Shown in pieces: positions 45,178-55,984 of a stretch of 64,000 nt of DNA; the first letter of the stretch is position 1, and each line of letters opens with the position of its first letter. The translations under genes were made by a program, and so were the position numbers. The notes below the pieces were generated by a model that was given only the letters and a program-made list of their open reading frames with translations, searched no databases and had not been told where the DNA came from. The DNA is from Macrosoma leucophasiata (lineage: Eukaryota; Arthropoda; Insecta; Lepidoptera; Hedylidae), in assembly GCA_036365455.1 (NCBI GenBank), contig JAWQUS010000020.1, forward strand, positions 2,639,001 through 2,703,000. Reading direction: 5' to 3'.

Positions 45178-45777
45178 TATGATTAGAATGAATGTTTGTG
45201 AAATGATACGATGACTCATTAAATATTTTCGTGAAATATTAATGATTTATATTTTTAAATTGCAAAATAAAATGTAATATTTTTATCTGTGCTCCATGTT
45301 GAACGAAACATCAATCACAGGACGTGACGTCATATGTTTGTACAACAAATATTTAACACAAATGATACTTTGATTTATTGGATCTTTTTTTGAATATTTT
45401 CTACGTTATTTACACGAAAGTTATAGAAGAAATTAGAAGAAGTTATACGAAATTCAACAAAATTGATTTGCACTTGGTTAGTCGTATGGAATTAAAAGAT
45501 TCACTTTGATTGCAAACAGTTGACGTCACATTGTTCAGAGTCATTCGGCACCGTTTACGCGGCATTTTTGAAATTTTAAAATGTATGTGTAGTTTGTGGT
45601 ACTTTAAGATGTTTAAATAATAAAATTAATATTTTTTATGGTTAAATAAACGTATAAAGAATAATTTTAGACACATTCTCAAAAGTTGTCCGATTCCCTA
45701 TTGCCTAACTAGAACTTCTAGTTATGCTATTTCGAGACGTATTCTCGAATATATACCGTGGCTATGATTATGCCCTC

Positions 45778-45808
45778 GAGCTCTGTCACGTGAGCTCTAC
45801 CATGGGCC
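45778..45808 (-). repeat. Family A head scrap
   Basis: cgagctctgtcacgtgagct ctacca only. Confidence 0.4.
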
Positions 45809-46255
45809 TTATGTTTACGAGTAGGTACTTTTCCGAGTCTTTTGAGTGATATCATAGATTCATACCAAAAGTTATCCAATGTAATCCAGTGGAATGCGTT
45901 GAAGTCTTTTCGAGTGTACTATAATTTCAAGGTCATATGTCGACTTTCGATAGTTTCGATCCCTGACGTTGCGTGTTTGAATTGTTCGAATTGTTGAGTT
46001 TGGATGTTCCGATTTACACTGAGACCAGTGTGACAGTGCTGTGCTGTGGAAAATTTCGTTCCGATATAGACTGACAGTGACAGTATAGTGCCGTAGGTGT
46101 CTTATATGTGAGGTCATAGCTGACATCATTTTTGTGCTGTGAGCACTGGAGCTTTCCAGGTAATCTCTCAGTGGTTTGAGCACGTGACCAACGCACCATT
46201 ATTGTTTTATTTATTGATTACCATTGAAAGATTAAAAAAAAAGAAAGAAAAATTT

Positions 46256-46320
46256 TTACTTCGGGCAGGAATCGAACCTACGACCTAAGGAAAACCAGTT
46301 CAGCTACCCAAGTCCTACAC
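46256..46320 (-). mobile_element. SINE-C tRNA-like head
   Basis: acttcgggcaggaatcgaac ctacgacctaagg with aaccagttcagctaccc; reverse of the 63238 head. A body fragment follows at 46375-46440. Confidence 0.65.
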
Positions 46321-46449
46321 CGATGCGGTAAATCACGGTAAATCGGTTAAAAATCAAAAAGGGAAAGCAACATTTGATCGTTTTTCTTTAATTTCTAAAA
46401 TTCACTTGCGTTATTGCGAAAAATAAATAGTATAATTAATGTATTTTTA

Positions 46450-47214
46450 ATGTCATTAAGTTGACAGACAAGCAGACGGGCCACCTGATGGAAAGTGGTC
46501 ACCGTCGCCTATGAACATTTGCAACACCAGGGGAGTTCCTAACGCGTTGCCAGTCCTGAAGGACTCTTTACACGCCATTTTTGAAGAACCCCATATTGTA
46601 GCACCGAGGGAATACCTCAGAGGGAAGTTCGTTCCACAATTTACACGTTCTGGGCAGAAACGAACGAGAAAATCGCACCGTTGAGCACTGCCAGGCGTCC
46701 AGTTTTCTGGAAACTTCTCTCTTCGGCGGGTAGTACGGTGTAGGAAAAGAGACGGTGGCATCATGTCGAAAAGTTCGACAGAGCATTCACCATTGTATAG
46801 ACGGTATAACACGCACATACTCCCAATGTCTCTGTGCAGGCACATCGCGGACACTCCGCCAAAATTCAATACAAACGCTTATTTTGGTCTCTTTTATACA
46901 GACATCAATCAGTGACATGTGTGCGGCTATGTGCGTAGGACGTAGAAAATACCAACCGTCGCCCATAAGAGGGGAGGTGGTTGGTGATTCGGGGAAATCG
47001 GGCGGGACGTCGAAGTGTCCATTCTATACGTAGTATTATTACATATTCTCTGGCTCAGATGTTCGAGCCTGTCAGTAAGTCCTGGATCGTTAACAATACG
47101 AACGGCGCGTTTTTGTAGGGAGTCAAGTGTACCAAACTGATACGTGGGCGGCTCCCGTATAAAGCTGTAGTAGCTGCCCCAAAGTGAAATACTGCCTCGC
47201 TTTGTTAAGCATCC
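46450..47214 (-). mobile_element. Jockey/CR1-like LINE 3' end carrying a nested element
   Basis: Minus-strand words RRDIGSMCVLYRLYNGECSV, FDMMPPSLFLHRTTRRREKF and 'SGGPSACLST' match the LINE at 56137-57340. The coding part is split at 46841-47052 by the 221-bp family element. Confidence 0.85.
46841..47052 (-). mobile_element. Second copy of the 221-bp element
   Basis: Reverse of 22227-22447: cacatcgcggacactccgcc at the left, attacatattctctg at the right. It interrupts a LINE; no obvious long target duplication. Confidence 0.8.
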
Positions 47215-47228
47215 CTAGCTTTTAGCAC

Positions 47229-47334
47229 CATTTTGACTTTGGTCTTTGTCTGGGTGTCTATAGGCTGCAGTCATCACTTAACATCAATGTAAACTGCATG
47301 CTTGTTTGCCACTTCCATTACATAAAAAAAAAAA
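47229..47334 (+). mobile_element. Family A 3' end (truncated)
   Basis: ttgactttggtctttgtctg .. gccacttccattacat and an A run. Confidence 0.85.
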
Positions 47335-47689
47335 ACCGCGTAGCTTCGGGATAGTGTATTAACTAAATCTATGGTACGTACACCCCTATAATTATCGTAC
47401 GGGTTGGCAACATTTAGAATTTGGAATATCCAATCTATGGGTACAAATAAATAATGAATGTGGAATTTGTGTTAAACTACTTGAGTTTATTTAAGCATCG
47501 TCTAGCGAATGAGGGTTGTATCACCCCTACATCCGAACGAACCAATAATAAACATAAATTAGTTTAAAGTGTTATCTATATTTAGATTATTATATTTTTA
47601 TGTCACTGACACAGTACAAATTGTACTGTGTCACTGGTGAGAAGTGAATACTGCTGCTCACATTTACATTATTTAAATATATTTACTTA

Positions 47690-47880
47690 CTAACGGCTTA
47701 ACCCGCCCCGGCTTCGCGCGGTTTCAATGTTACCTACCCTCTCCTATTCATCTTAGCGCGATGTTATATAGCTTAAAGCCTTCATCGATAAATGGCCTAT
47801 CTAACACTGAAAAAATTTTTTCAAATCGGACTAGTAGTACCGGAGATTAGCGCGTTCAAGCAAACAAACAAACTCTCCAG
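47690..47880 (-). repeat. Dispersed repeat family M
   Basis: ttaacccgccccggcttcgc gcgg to gttcaagcaaacaaacaaac. Inverted partner at 48425-48655 (cgtttgtttgtttgcttgaa .. cacccgcgcgaagccgg); the pair brackets a family A copy and a MITE. Confidence 0.75.
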
Positions 47881-47888
47881 CTTTATAA

Positions 47889-48180
47889 TTTTTTTTTTTT
47901 TTATGTTATGGAAGTGGCAAACAAGCATGCAGTTCACATTGATGTTAAGTGATGACTGCAGCCTATAGACACCCACACAAAGACCAAGGTCAAAATGCAG
48001 ATGCGTTGCCACTCCTGGGGCCTAAGGTGTTATGCCTATGTGCCGGAAATTACAGGGCCGTACATTACCACCTGACCGGAACACGATAGTACTGAACACT
48101 ACCATTTAGCGGCAAGTATATTAGGTAATGCGGTGGTGCCTAAGCCCGCGAGCTCCGTCACTGGAGCTCTACCACCAGTA
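47889..48180 (-). mobile_element. Family A element, full length
   Basis: T run, gttatggaagtggcaaacaa to ctggagctctaccaccagta; close to consensus. Confidence 0.92.
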
Positions 48181-48201
48181 GAAATTATTAGTATAGATTA
48201 A

Positions 48202-48347
48202 CCCCCTTATTCATAAACTTACATTAGATACGTTTTAGCTATAGAATTCTTTGTCTTTGTCAGTTGCATTATCAAATGTGCAGGATAGAAAAGGACAAAG
48301 GAGACATTAGCAACACTTTAGCTAAAATACGTTTATGAATAAGGGGG
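48202..48347. mobile_element. piggyBac-type MITE, 146 bp
   Basis: Flanked by TTAA on both sides (48198-48201, 48348-48351). TIRs CCCCCTTATTCATAAAC at each end, with extended similarity (tacgttttagcta / tagctaaaatacg). TTAA duplication with a CCC-initial TIR is the piggyBac hallmark. No coding capacity. Confidence 0.9.
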
Positions 48348-48424
48348 TTAAGCTTTTTGCACAATAATGATGTAGGCGGACTTTATACCGAGTGGTAAAA
48401 GTGTTTTTTTCAAAATTTAATCTA

Positions 48425-48655
48425 TACCATCTATATTAATATTATAAAGCGAAGAGATTGTTTCTTTTTTCGTTTGTTTGTTTGCTTGAACGCGCTAATA
48501 TCAGGAACTACTGGTCCGATTTGAAAAATTCTTTCAGTGTTAGATAGCTTATTTATCGAGGAAGGGGTTTAGGCTGTATAACATCACGCTAAAATGAATA
48601 GAAGAGGGTAGATAACATTGCACCCGCGCGAAGCCGGTGTGGGCCGCTTTTGATG
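48425..48655 (+). repeat. Dispersed repeat family M
   Basis: Partner of 47690-47880 in the other orientation. Similar tails occur at 58720-58800 and 60335-60380 (gcgaagccggggcgggtcgc). Confidence 0.75.
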
Positions 48656-48685
48656 TATATGAGTTACCTACACGGCGTCGGGCCG

Positions 48686-48977
48686 TTTTTACTGGTGGTA
48701 GAGCTCCAGTGACGGAGCTCGCGGGCGTAGGCTCCAGCGCATTACCTAATATACTTGCCGCTAAATGGTAGTGTTCAGCACTATCGTGTTCCGGTCAGGT
48801 GGTAATGTACGGCCCTGTAATTTCCGGCACAGAGGCATAACGCCTTAGGCCTCAGGAGTGGCAACGCATCTGCATTTTGACCTTGGTCTTTGTGTGGGTG
48901 TCTATAGGCTGCAGTCATCACTTAACATCAATGTGAACTGCATGCTTGTTTGCCACTACCATAACATAAAAAAAAAA
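48686..48977 (+). mobile_element. Family A element, full length (reference copy)
   Basis: About 290 bp: head ttactggtggtagagctcca gtgacggagctcgcgggc (GAGCTC half-sites in inverted order), middle 'gtaatgtacggccctgtaat', 3' part 'taggctgcagtcatcactta' and 'gcatgcttgtttgccact', then an A run. The oligo(A) tail and many head-truncated copies indicate retroposition, as a SINE or a LINE 3' end. No coding frame and no clear pol III boxes. Confidence 0.9.
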
Positions 48978-49095
48978 CGTGACAGCCCCACCACCTACTA
49001 GCGGAAGATTATTCTTCTACTGGAAAAGAATTATTCAACTAGTGCAGTCAGCCAACCGAACAATGGCGGTCAAACCATTGCAATGGTTGAATGGT
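48978..49095 (-). repeat. I2 repeat fragment
   Basis: gtgacagccccaccacctac .. gaacaatggcggtcaaacca; inverse of the right part of 41940-42060. Confidence 0.65.
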
Positions 49096-49097
49096 AG

Positions 49098-49376
49098 TTT
49101 TTACTGGTGTTAGAGCACCAGCAACAGAGCTCGCGGGCGTAGGCACCACAGCATTACCTACTAAATGGTGGTGTTCAGCACTATCGTGTTCCGGTCAGGT
49201 GGTAATGTACGGCCCTGTAATTTCCGGCACAGAGGCATAACACCTTAGGCCTCAGGAGTGGTAACGCATCTGCATTTTGACCTTGGTCTCTGTGTAGGTG
49301 TCTATAGGCTGCAGTCATCACCTAACATCAATGTGAACTGCATGCTTGTTTACCACTTCCATTACATAAAAAAAAA
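49098..49376 (+). mobile_element. Family A element, near full length
   Basis: Begins ttttactggtgttagagcac, ends attacat plus an A run; internal gap of about 15 bases relative to 48686-48977. Confidence 0.9.
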
Positions 49377-49997
49377 CCTTATTCTGACATATTTTTCTAA
49401 AACAAAGTAGTAGATTTTGTTTATTTCGTTCCCGACAGATTTCGTTCTAAGTTATTTGCCTATCGCAGTGTAATAGAAATAAAATACGAATTAGCATTAT
49501 TATTATAACATATGAAAGGGTTGTCGTTTTGATCGTTATCAAATGTTTGATAGCTGCGGATAGAAAAGTTTGTTTGATAAAAGAAAATTGTTGTTATTAC
49601 TATTTTCCACCGTTTTTTTTCGTTTTTACTCTCCGTAAAAACCTTTCTCAGACTTCATCAAACACAACAAATAGAAATCAACCAAATCGGTTCAGCCGTT
49701 CTCGAGTTTTACGCTTAGCAACATATTTAGCGATTCATTTTTATTTATATTGATTGATACAAAAATAAACATAAGTAACAATTAGCAGTCAACGTAAGTA
49801 TCATAGCAAATATATAAATAGGTTTTAATTACATCGGAACATGGCGGGCACAATGCGCCTGCGCCACCGGACGTGACGTCACGGCTTCATGAATGGCGCT
49901 GTGTCGATGACACGCCGACATTGTCCCAACATACATAAGTATGTAAAAAATGGTTATACATACGAGTAGTTATATTTATGCTAGGTTGGTAATTTTG

Positions 49998-50110
49998 TAT
50001 CTTCACGCCAGGTCCCTAACGGGGTAGGCAGAGAGTGTAGAGCGCCAGATATCCCGGTTCTGACAAACCTCTCGTGCCTCGTCTACCTTCATCATTCTCT
50101 TCATACAATT
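49998..50110 (-). mobile_element. RTE-like LINE 3' end
   Basis: atcttcacgccaggtcccta then acggggtaggcagagagtgt; reverse of the 63640-63745 tail. Confidence 0.75.
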
Positions 50111-50737
50111 TGAAATTCATTCTTCAATTTCAATTCATTCTTCTAATTTTGTATATTTTTTATGGCCGAATACTCGAATACTCTAGAATTTAGTGTCGTT
50201 TACATTAAATTTTAAGCAACCCTCAAATGTGCGCAATCTCTATCGTTTGAACGTGTTTTATAAAGACAGAAGAATTTTAAGTCCCACTTAGATTAAAGTG
50301 ACGTTTGAGTATTTGGCCGTTAGAGTTCTCAAGACGAAAATAGGAAGTTTTAATTCAACGCGATGAAAATAGATACCTACATTTACCGTTTCCCTCATAG
50401 GATTTGGTTCCCCCTTACTTCTCTAAGGCAATCCAAACCTATTTATTGCCTATGGGAAACTGTAGGATCATGAATTATGTCTTAGAGCAAAAGTTAAGGG
50501 AAATCCAAAAATAAGCTATTCTTATATCACGATTAAAAAACTAAAGTGTAATACGGCTATAAGCTGACCGTCGGAGTTATTTCGATTTGTACGAGGTACA
50601 CAGTTTATCAATGGAAAACGTTAGTTTCCACTTTCATTCCAGTATATCTGTTCATATCTTTCATTTTTGTCACAGTTTTATTTTTGCAACAACTCATGCG
50701 ATTTAATTTAGAAATTTAAAAATGCCCTCGCTGACGA

Positions 50738-50945
50738 CCTTTTTAGTCCAGCGGTGTGAGATGACCGTTTGATTCAAAGGATCGCGGGTTCGATCCCCGC
50801 ACCGGGACATATATTTGTATGGCCTACAGATATTTGTTTCGGGTCTGGGTGTTTGTGTATGTGTTGTTTGTGTACAACAGCACCCACAACACAAGTTTAT
50901 ACCTAGTGTGGGGCTGTGAGTGTAAGCGTATTTTATTCATTTATT
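50738..50945 (+). mobile_element. SINE-D, full head
   Basis: agtccagcggtgtgagatga then aaggatcgcgggttcgatcc (box B), body gtctgggtgtttgtgtatgt and acacaagtttatacctagtg. Same as 39085-39285. Confidence 0.85.
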
Positions 50946-51182
50946 ATTTATTTTTATCCATGTTTACGTCTTTGATGTAACCAATTTACAGTTTATGTAT
51001 CCAATATGTTTGTTGGTTCTGGGGGTCAGATCGACATTGCCCTTTCAATACATCGATGAAATTCTATAAATAGGTGATGAGGTAGCCGTTTCAAACTATT
51101 AAATTCCTTTCAGATTACTTTTTCGATCTTAAAATTTAAAATTTGTCGTATATGTGTGTTTAAAGTAAGTTAAACGCGGTCG

Positions 51183-51570
51183 AGATGAGATCTTTGCGCA
51201 AGATCTGCGGTGTATCACTCACCGATCGCGTTCGTAATGAAGATTTAAGAAAGAGGCTTTGTGTGAATGAAAGTATCGGTGTAAAAATGAAAAAAGGCAT
51301 GCTCCGATATTTCGGGCATATAGAAAAAATGTCGAATGAGCGAATGACAAAACAGATATACAATGCGAATGTGGATGGTTGCAGAGGCCCATAAAGACCA
51401 AGACTGACCTACCATGACCAAATGGGTCGAGTTCTGTCTGATGGTGGGGTCAAAAGTCTTAGGAATCGGCGTGCATGTTTGAAGAGAATGATGAAGGTAG
51501 ACGAGGCACGAGAGGTTCTACACTCTCTGCCTACCCCGTTAGATACCTGGCGTGAAGATACATATATAAT
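51183..51570 (+). mobile_element. RTE-like LINE C-terminal fragment
   Basis: Encodes MRSLRKICGVSLTDRVRNED, GHIEKMSNERMTKQIYNANV and, after a stop at 'GP*RP', LTYHDQMGRVLSDGGVKSLR. The C-terminal tail is partly deleted before cctggcgtgaagatacat. Sister copy at 63355-63745. Confidence 0.85.
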
Positions 51571-52235
51571 ATTTGTCACCTTTATTGTATAAACTTTACC
51601 AATAGTATTTACCTAAATCAGAGGTACCTAATAAATTAACTATCTTCATTACAAATCTCTTTTATTAAATAAACATTAATTGTTTCAAGAAACTCTTATA
51701 AAATAAATTCATAATGCGATTACTTATCAGAATAAGACATCGATTGAGGAAGACTTGTGATTCGTATCCGTGGATCTTGACACCAAATATCCGTATTCAG
51801 ATCTGTATCTGCGACGTCACATCTCTAGTTCCTACATAGGTTTTTTGTAGAATCTCGAGTTTGGAAAGGCCTTGTGAATATAATAATAATAACCTGCCTA
51901 AAGTAGGATTCAATAATGTGAGATGTTGAATATTGGCAGGTGCCGGATCTCACTCTATAGGCCCAGCCAGCTAGTCCCCCCATTTCACCCACATAGCCCA
52001 AAGTTTGGCAAGTCATTTTTTATTACAATAGTCCCATGTATTCTGCGGGGTCTGTCTGTGTCTGTATTAACTATTGATGCAGTCAGAGAGAAGTCCCGCT
52101 GAATAAAGCCCATTACAAAGTACATCAAAATTCTCGAAAGGGCCTCTACGTGTTGGACCCCACATGTCCCCACGCAAGCCTGACAAAGGTCCGAGGTTCA
52201 AATTGGACCCCGTGCTGACGAGAGACATAATAATT

Positions 52236-52567
52236 ATAATGGCAACCCATTATACGTCCCACTGCTGAGCACGAGTCTCTCCCCTTTTTGGGGGGAGGCC
52301 TGGAGCTTACTCCAACACGCTGCTCCAATGCGGATTGGTGGAGATACGGGTTAGCGGCCAACCCGCTGTCGGATGTTTTCAAACCCCCCATAAGGCCTCC
52401 GACAAGGTTTGACGACTGCTATTTATCCGACGACCGGAGGGACCGACGGCTTAACGTGCCCTCCGAAGCACGGAGACGCGCATTTTAATTTGTTACTAGC
52501 GGTCACCCATCACACACCCGACCGCGCCCCTGGTGCTTAACACCAGCCGCGGGCCATGCGCGCTTCT
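52236..52567 (+). mobile_element. Family I element
   Basis: atggcaacccattatacgtc to accagccgcgggccatgcgc gcttc, with a short deletion in the last 40 bases compared with 35350-35712. Confidence 0.85.
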
Positions 52568-52716
52568 TGTGACACTTGTAAATATATTAAGAGTTAATTG
52601 AAATTAGCACATCACCTCTTGCAGGTTCTAAAGAGGCTCTCTATCGTACATCAATCACAACAACATTTGTTCTACGACTGTTTTAAATTACCTAATCCTG
52701 GATAGGTATATTTTAA

Positions 52717-52889
52717 TGTACGGCCCTGTAATTTCCGGCACAAAGGCATGACACCTTAGGCCTCAGGAGTGGTAACACATCTGCATTTTGACCTTGGTCT
52801 TTGTGTGGGTGTCTATACACAGCAGTCATCACTTAACATTAATGTGAACTGCATGCTTGTTTGGCACTTCCATTACATTAAAAAAAAAA
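52717..52889 (+). mobile_element. Family A element, head truncated
   Basis: atgtacggccctgtaatttc to attacattaaaaaaaaa. Confidence 0.88.
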
Positions 52890-53527
52890 TTGTTAGTTCT
52901 GCGTTTCTGATTGTACTTACATCCGAAACAAAAAAAATGTGAACATAAAAGCACTCCAACATTCTCATGACCTTATCGTGTTCAAATAATTTATGAGCGT
53001 TGTGGTATTTATGCAAAGTGCATTAGCACTGACGCCGCGCGACCATTATGTTATAACTTATAACGAATCATCACGCTTGCATGATTGAAAATTAATCTAA
53101 AAAATAAAATAGGATTACTAATTTTTGGGCAAAAACGTACCCCAAAGTATCACATGCCAAAGTGTGTTTTCATTTCGCAAAAAACCATTTGGCCAAACAA
53201 CTTTTCTCAATTTTACAGTAAGCAATACTATTTTCGGCAATTTATTGTTTAGCAAATAATTACATGACAATGTGTCATTCACCGCATTAAACACTTGGCA
53301 AATCAATTAGATCTAATTTGCACTGGCAATACCGTCAGCAAAAAAATGGTCCCCACTTGACTTAATAAAACTTGAGTAAGTAAAAAGTTGTAAAATTAAT
53401 ATTTGACCAAGTGGTTAAAATGCGAAATATAAATTTGCTAAAGATCCTTTTGGGAATGAAACTAGTGCGATAAGTTTTTTGGGAAGTAAAATTTGACGAA
53501 AATTATTTTGCCAAACGGAAGGATCCC

Positions 53528-53740
53528 TTAAAAATACCTTCTTTTTCCGTGCCGTTGTATCCCATTTCTCTTGAGGTCGGCCCTCCTAATCTTATTTCGC
53601 GACTCAGGGCGTATTTGTGTCATTTCGGGTTCAAGTCCCCTCGTCATCATATCTTTTTTTATGATCCCCATCCAGGTCATTGGCGGGCGTCCTGTACCTC
53701 TTGGTTCTGCAATTTCCAGAACCTCTCTGGTCAATAAATA
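53528..53740 (-). mobile_element. LINE C-terminal fragment (second family)
   Basis: The minus strand encodes VLEIAEPRGTGRPPMTWMGI IKKDMMTRGL; 'GRP..TW' near the end is typical of non-LTR retrotransposon C-termini. No other domain is left. Confidence 0.55.
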
Positions 53741-53859
53741 AAATACCGTTTGAAATAAAACTATTCCAGATTATATTTAGAATCCAACTCGGTTAGGCAG
53801 CGTTCGAGAAGCTACTTACATATTATTATTCTATATAGCTATATTCATATAGCTTTATT

Positions 53860-53990
53860 CGTTACACCGCCTACTATTTTCTCTATACTGCCAATGGTTG
53901 ACTGGTAGAGAATGCTTTTAGCATTAAGTCCGCCATTTGTTACATCATTTGTTAGTTATTTTGGAACAATAAAGAATAAATAAATAAATA
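53860..53990 (+). mobile_element. LINE 3' tail with (AAAT)n
   Basis: ggttgactggtagagaatgc, gcattaagtccgccatttgt, ataaataaataaat. Matches 58190-58290. Confidence 0.7.
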
Positions 53991-54087
53991 GCTTACTTAC
54001 TAACATATATATATCTTCGCGTCCGACTTACCGCAGTGTCTCAAGAAGGTCTTTGACCACTGTGTGTTGTCAGTGATGACTTAGGGG

Positions 54088-54410
54088 ACAGAAACGTGGT
54101 CGCTCACATGGGCCTCATAAGAAAGCTCAAGGTCACTCAGAGAGCAATGGAGAGAGCTATGCTCGGAGTTTCTCTGCGAGATCAAATCAGAAATGAGAAG
54201 ATCCGCATGAGAACCAAAGTTACCGACATAGCTCATTGAATAGCGAGACAGTGGCAGTGGGCAGGGCACATAGCTCAAAGAACTGACGGCCGTTGGGGCA
54301 GAGCAGTTCTTGAGTGGCGACCGCGTACCGGAAAAGGCCCCTCCTTTTCCGGTACGCGGTCGCAGGCCCTCTCACAAGATGGACCGACGACCTGGTGAAG
54401 GTACAAACAA
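54088..54410 (+). mobile_element. LINE coding fragment broken by a hairpin
   Basis: Encodes GLIRKLKVTQRAMERAMLGV, SLRDQIRNEKIRMRTKVTDI AH, a stop, then ARQWQWAGHIAQRTDGRWGR AVLEWRPRTGK, a well-known C-terminal stretch of lepidopteran RTE-like elements. After 'GK' the frame runs into a perfect inverted copy of itself (54317-54363), then resumes as 'RWTDDLVK'. Confidence 0.8.
54317..54363. repeat. Perfect palindrome, 21-bp arms, 5-nt loop, in a LINE
   Basis: 54317-54337 (gcgaccgcgtaccggaaaag g) is inverted exactly at 54343-54363. The left arm is native LINE coding sequence, so the right arm is the new copy. Confidence 0.95.
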
Positions 54411-54453
54411 AGAACAAATAATTTAAAATCGCAGAACAAAAAAAAAATTGTTG

Positions 54454-54986
54454 GGATTTTTTTTTAATGTAAAGGAGGTGGCTAACAAACATGCAACTCA
54501 CATTGATGTTAAGCGATGATTGCAACAGACGTTTACACAAAAACCAGAGGTCAAAATGCAGATGTGTTGCCACCCCTGAGACCTAAGTTGTTATGTCTCT
54601 GTGATAGTTATTACGGGGCTACACATTACCGTCAGGGTTGCCATTGCTGTCACTTCATATTCACTAAAAACTTGAGTCGAATTTCCCGAATTGGTGAATT
54701 TCAAAATTTGAAATTAGAACGCGCAAACAAGATAAAAAAAGACTTTGGCCCTGCGTGAAGTCTACAAAAAACTACTTTTTCTCTGCGACTAAAATACTTA
54801 CGTGTGAGGTGCCAAAATCCCCCCATTTTCCCACTTAATGCCAATCGCCATAATTACCCACTCGACTTGAAATTCCCCACATTTAGGAGAATTCCAAACC
54901 TGATTACTTTCTAACCGGAACTCGATAGCGGTAAAGCGTTGGTGCCTACGCCCGCGAGCTCCGTCACTAGAGCTCTACCACCAGTA
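54454..54986 (-). mobile_element. Family A element split by a hAT-type MITE
   Basis: T-rich end at 54454, head at 54930-54986 (gcctacgcccgcgagctccg). Interrupted at 54633-54902. Confidence 0.85.
54633..54902. mobile_element. hAT-type MITE, 270 bp
   Basis: Termini CAGGGTTGCCATT and, reversed, CAGGTTTGGAATT. The 8-bp flanks attaccgt (54625-54632) and attacttt (54903-54910) are a target duplication with two changes. An 8-bp duplication and a CAGGG start fit hAT. The host family A sequence is contiguous once it is removed. Noncoding. Confidence 0.75.
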
Positions 54987-55109
54987 AATTAGATATTATA
55001 ATTGGGATTGATCTATAGAGGCTGCCTGCAAAAGGTGATGCGCTAAGTTCAATTAACACTATAGATATAACCTACTAGTTGCTACCATTTAGCGTCAGGT
55101 AGAAGCACA

Positions 55110-55195
55110 AGAGATGTGTCAGGACAGGGATATCTGGCGCTCCAACCACTCTGCCTACCCAGTAAGGGACTTGGCGGAAAGATACATATATAGAT
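55110..55195 (+). mobile_element. RTE-like LINE 3' end scrap
   Basis: agatgtgtcaggacagggat atctggcgctcc .. cttggcggaaagatacatat. Confidence 0.65.
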
Positions 55196-55207
55196 AAAAT
55201 AGGTAAA

Positions 55208-55255
55208 CGATGGTGTCTACACCCGCGAGCTTCGTCACTGGAGCTTTAATAACCT
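55208..55255 (-). repeat. Family A head scrap
   Basis: gatggtgtctacacccgcga gcttcgtcactggagctt. Confidence 0.6.
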
Positions 55256-55371
55256 GCTATTATAAGATTAATGAGACAGATATCACTTATTTGAGTACTT
55301 ATAAGTCTCCCTCCTTTATTTACCTACATATAATTTTTATGTTACTCCATTATCTCGACCTATCGTAAGTT

Positions 55372-55660
55372 ATTTTTTTCTATAAGGGAAGTGGCAAACA
55401 AGCATGCTGTTCACTTTTTTCGTTAAATGTTGACTGCAGCCTATAGACACCCCCACAAAAAGACCAAGGTCAAAATGCAGATGCGTTACCACTCCTGAGG
55501 CCTAAGGTGTTAAGCCTCTGTGCGGGAAATTACAGGGCCGTACATTACCACCTGACCGGAACACGATTGTGCTCAACACTACCATTTAGCGGCAAGTATG
55601 TTAGGTAATGCGGTGGTGCCTACGCCCGCGAGTTCCGTCACTGGAGCTCTACCACCACTA
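55372..55660 (-). mobile_element. Family A element, full length
   Basis: gaagtggcaaacaagcatgc to gttccgtcactggagctcta ccacca. Confidence 0.9.
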
Positions 55661-55794
55661 AAAAAAACTTACTACTTACCTACCTGTGTGTTACTCTATT
55701 ATATATACCTATCGTAAGTTACTTCTTATAATTCCATTGGAATACATCCAATCATTACAACTGTGATATCCTGTATGGGCGGATATTAAACACG

Positions 55795-55885
55795 CTCTGA
55801 AAACGTAGCGCGGGATATTGACCGGGCATCGAACCCGTGACTCAGTGCTTATTGGGGGTCACGTTATCACGGTTACGTGTTAAGG
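55795..55885 (-). repeat. tRNA-like SINE relic
   Basis: gaccgggcatcgaacccgtg actca resembles a reversed box B and acceptor stem. No cloverleaf can be completed. Confidence 0.35.
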
Positions 55886-55984
55886 GACACACGTACTACA
55901 CGGTGGACACAGATTGTTCAACATTCAATGTAAACGTTACAGAAATAACATGAAGCCATGAAAATTAGTTCTGCAGCATATTTC

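Noticed and set aside
46456..46869. 137-codon minus-strand open frame as a host gene
   Set aside because: It matches the C-terminal part of the LINE at 56137-57340 and is followed by the same 3' end.
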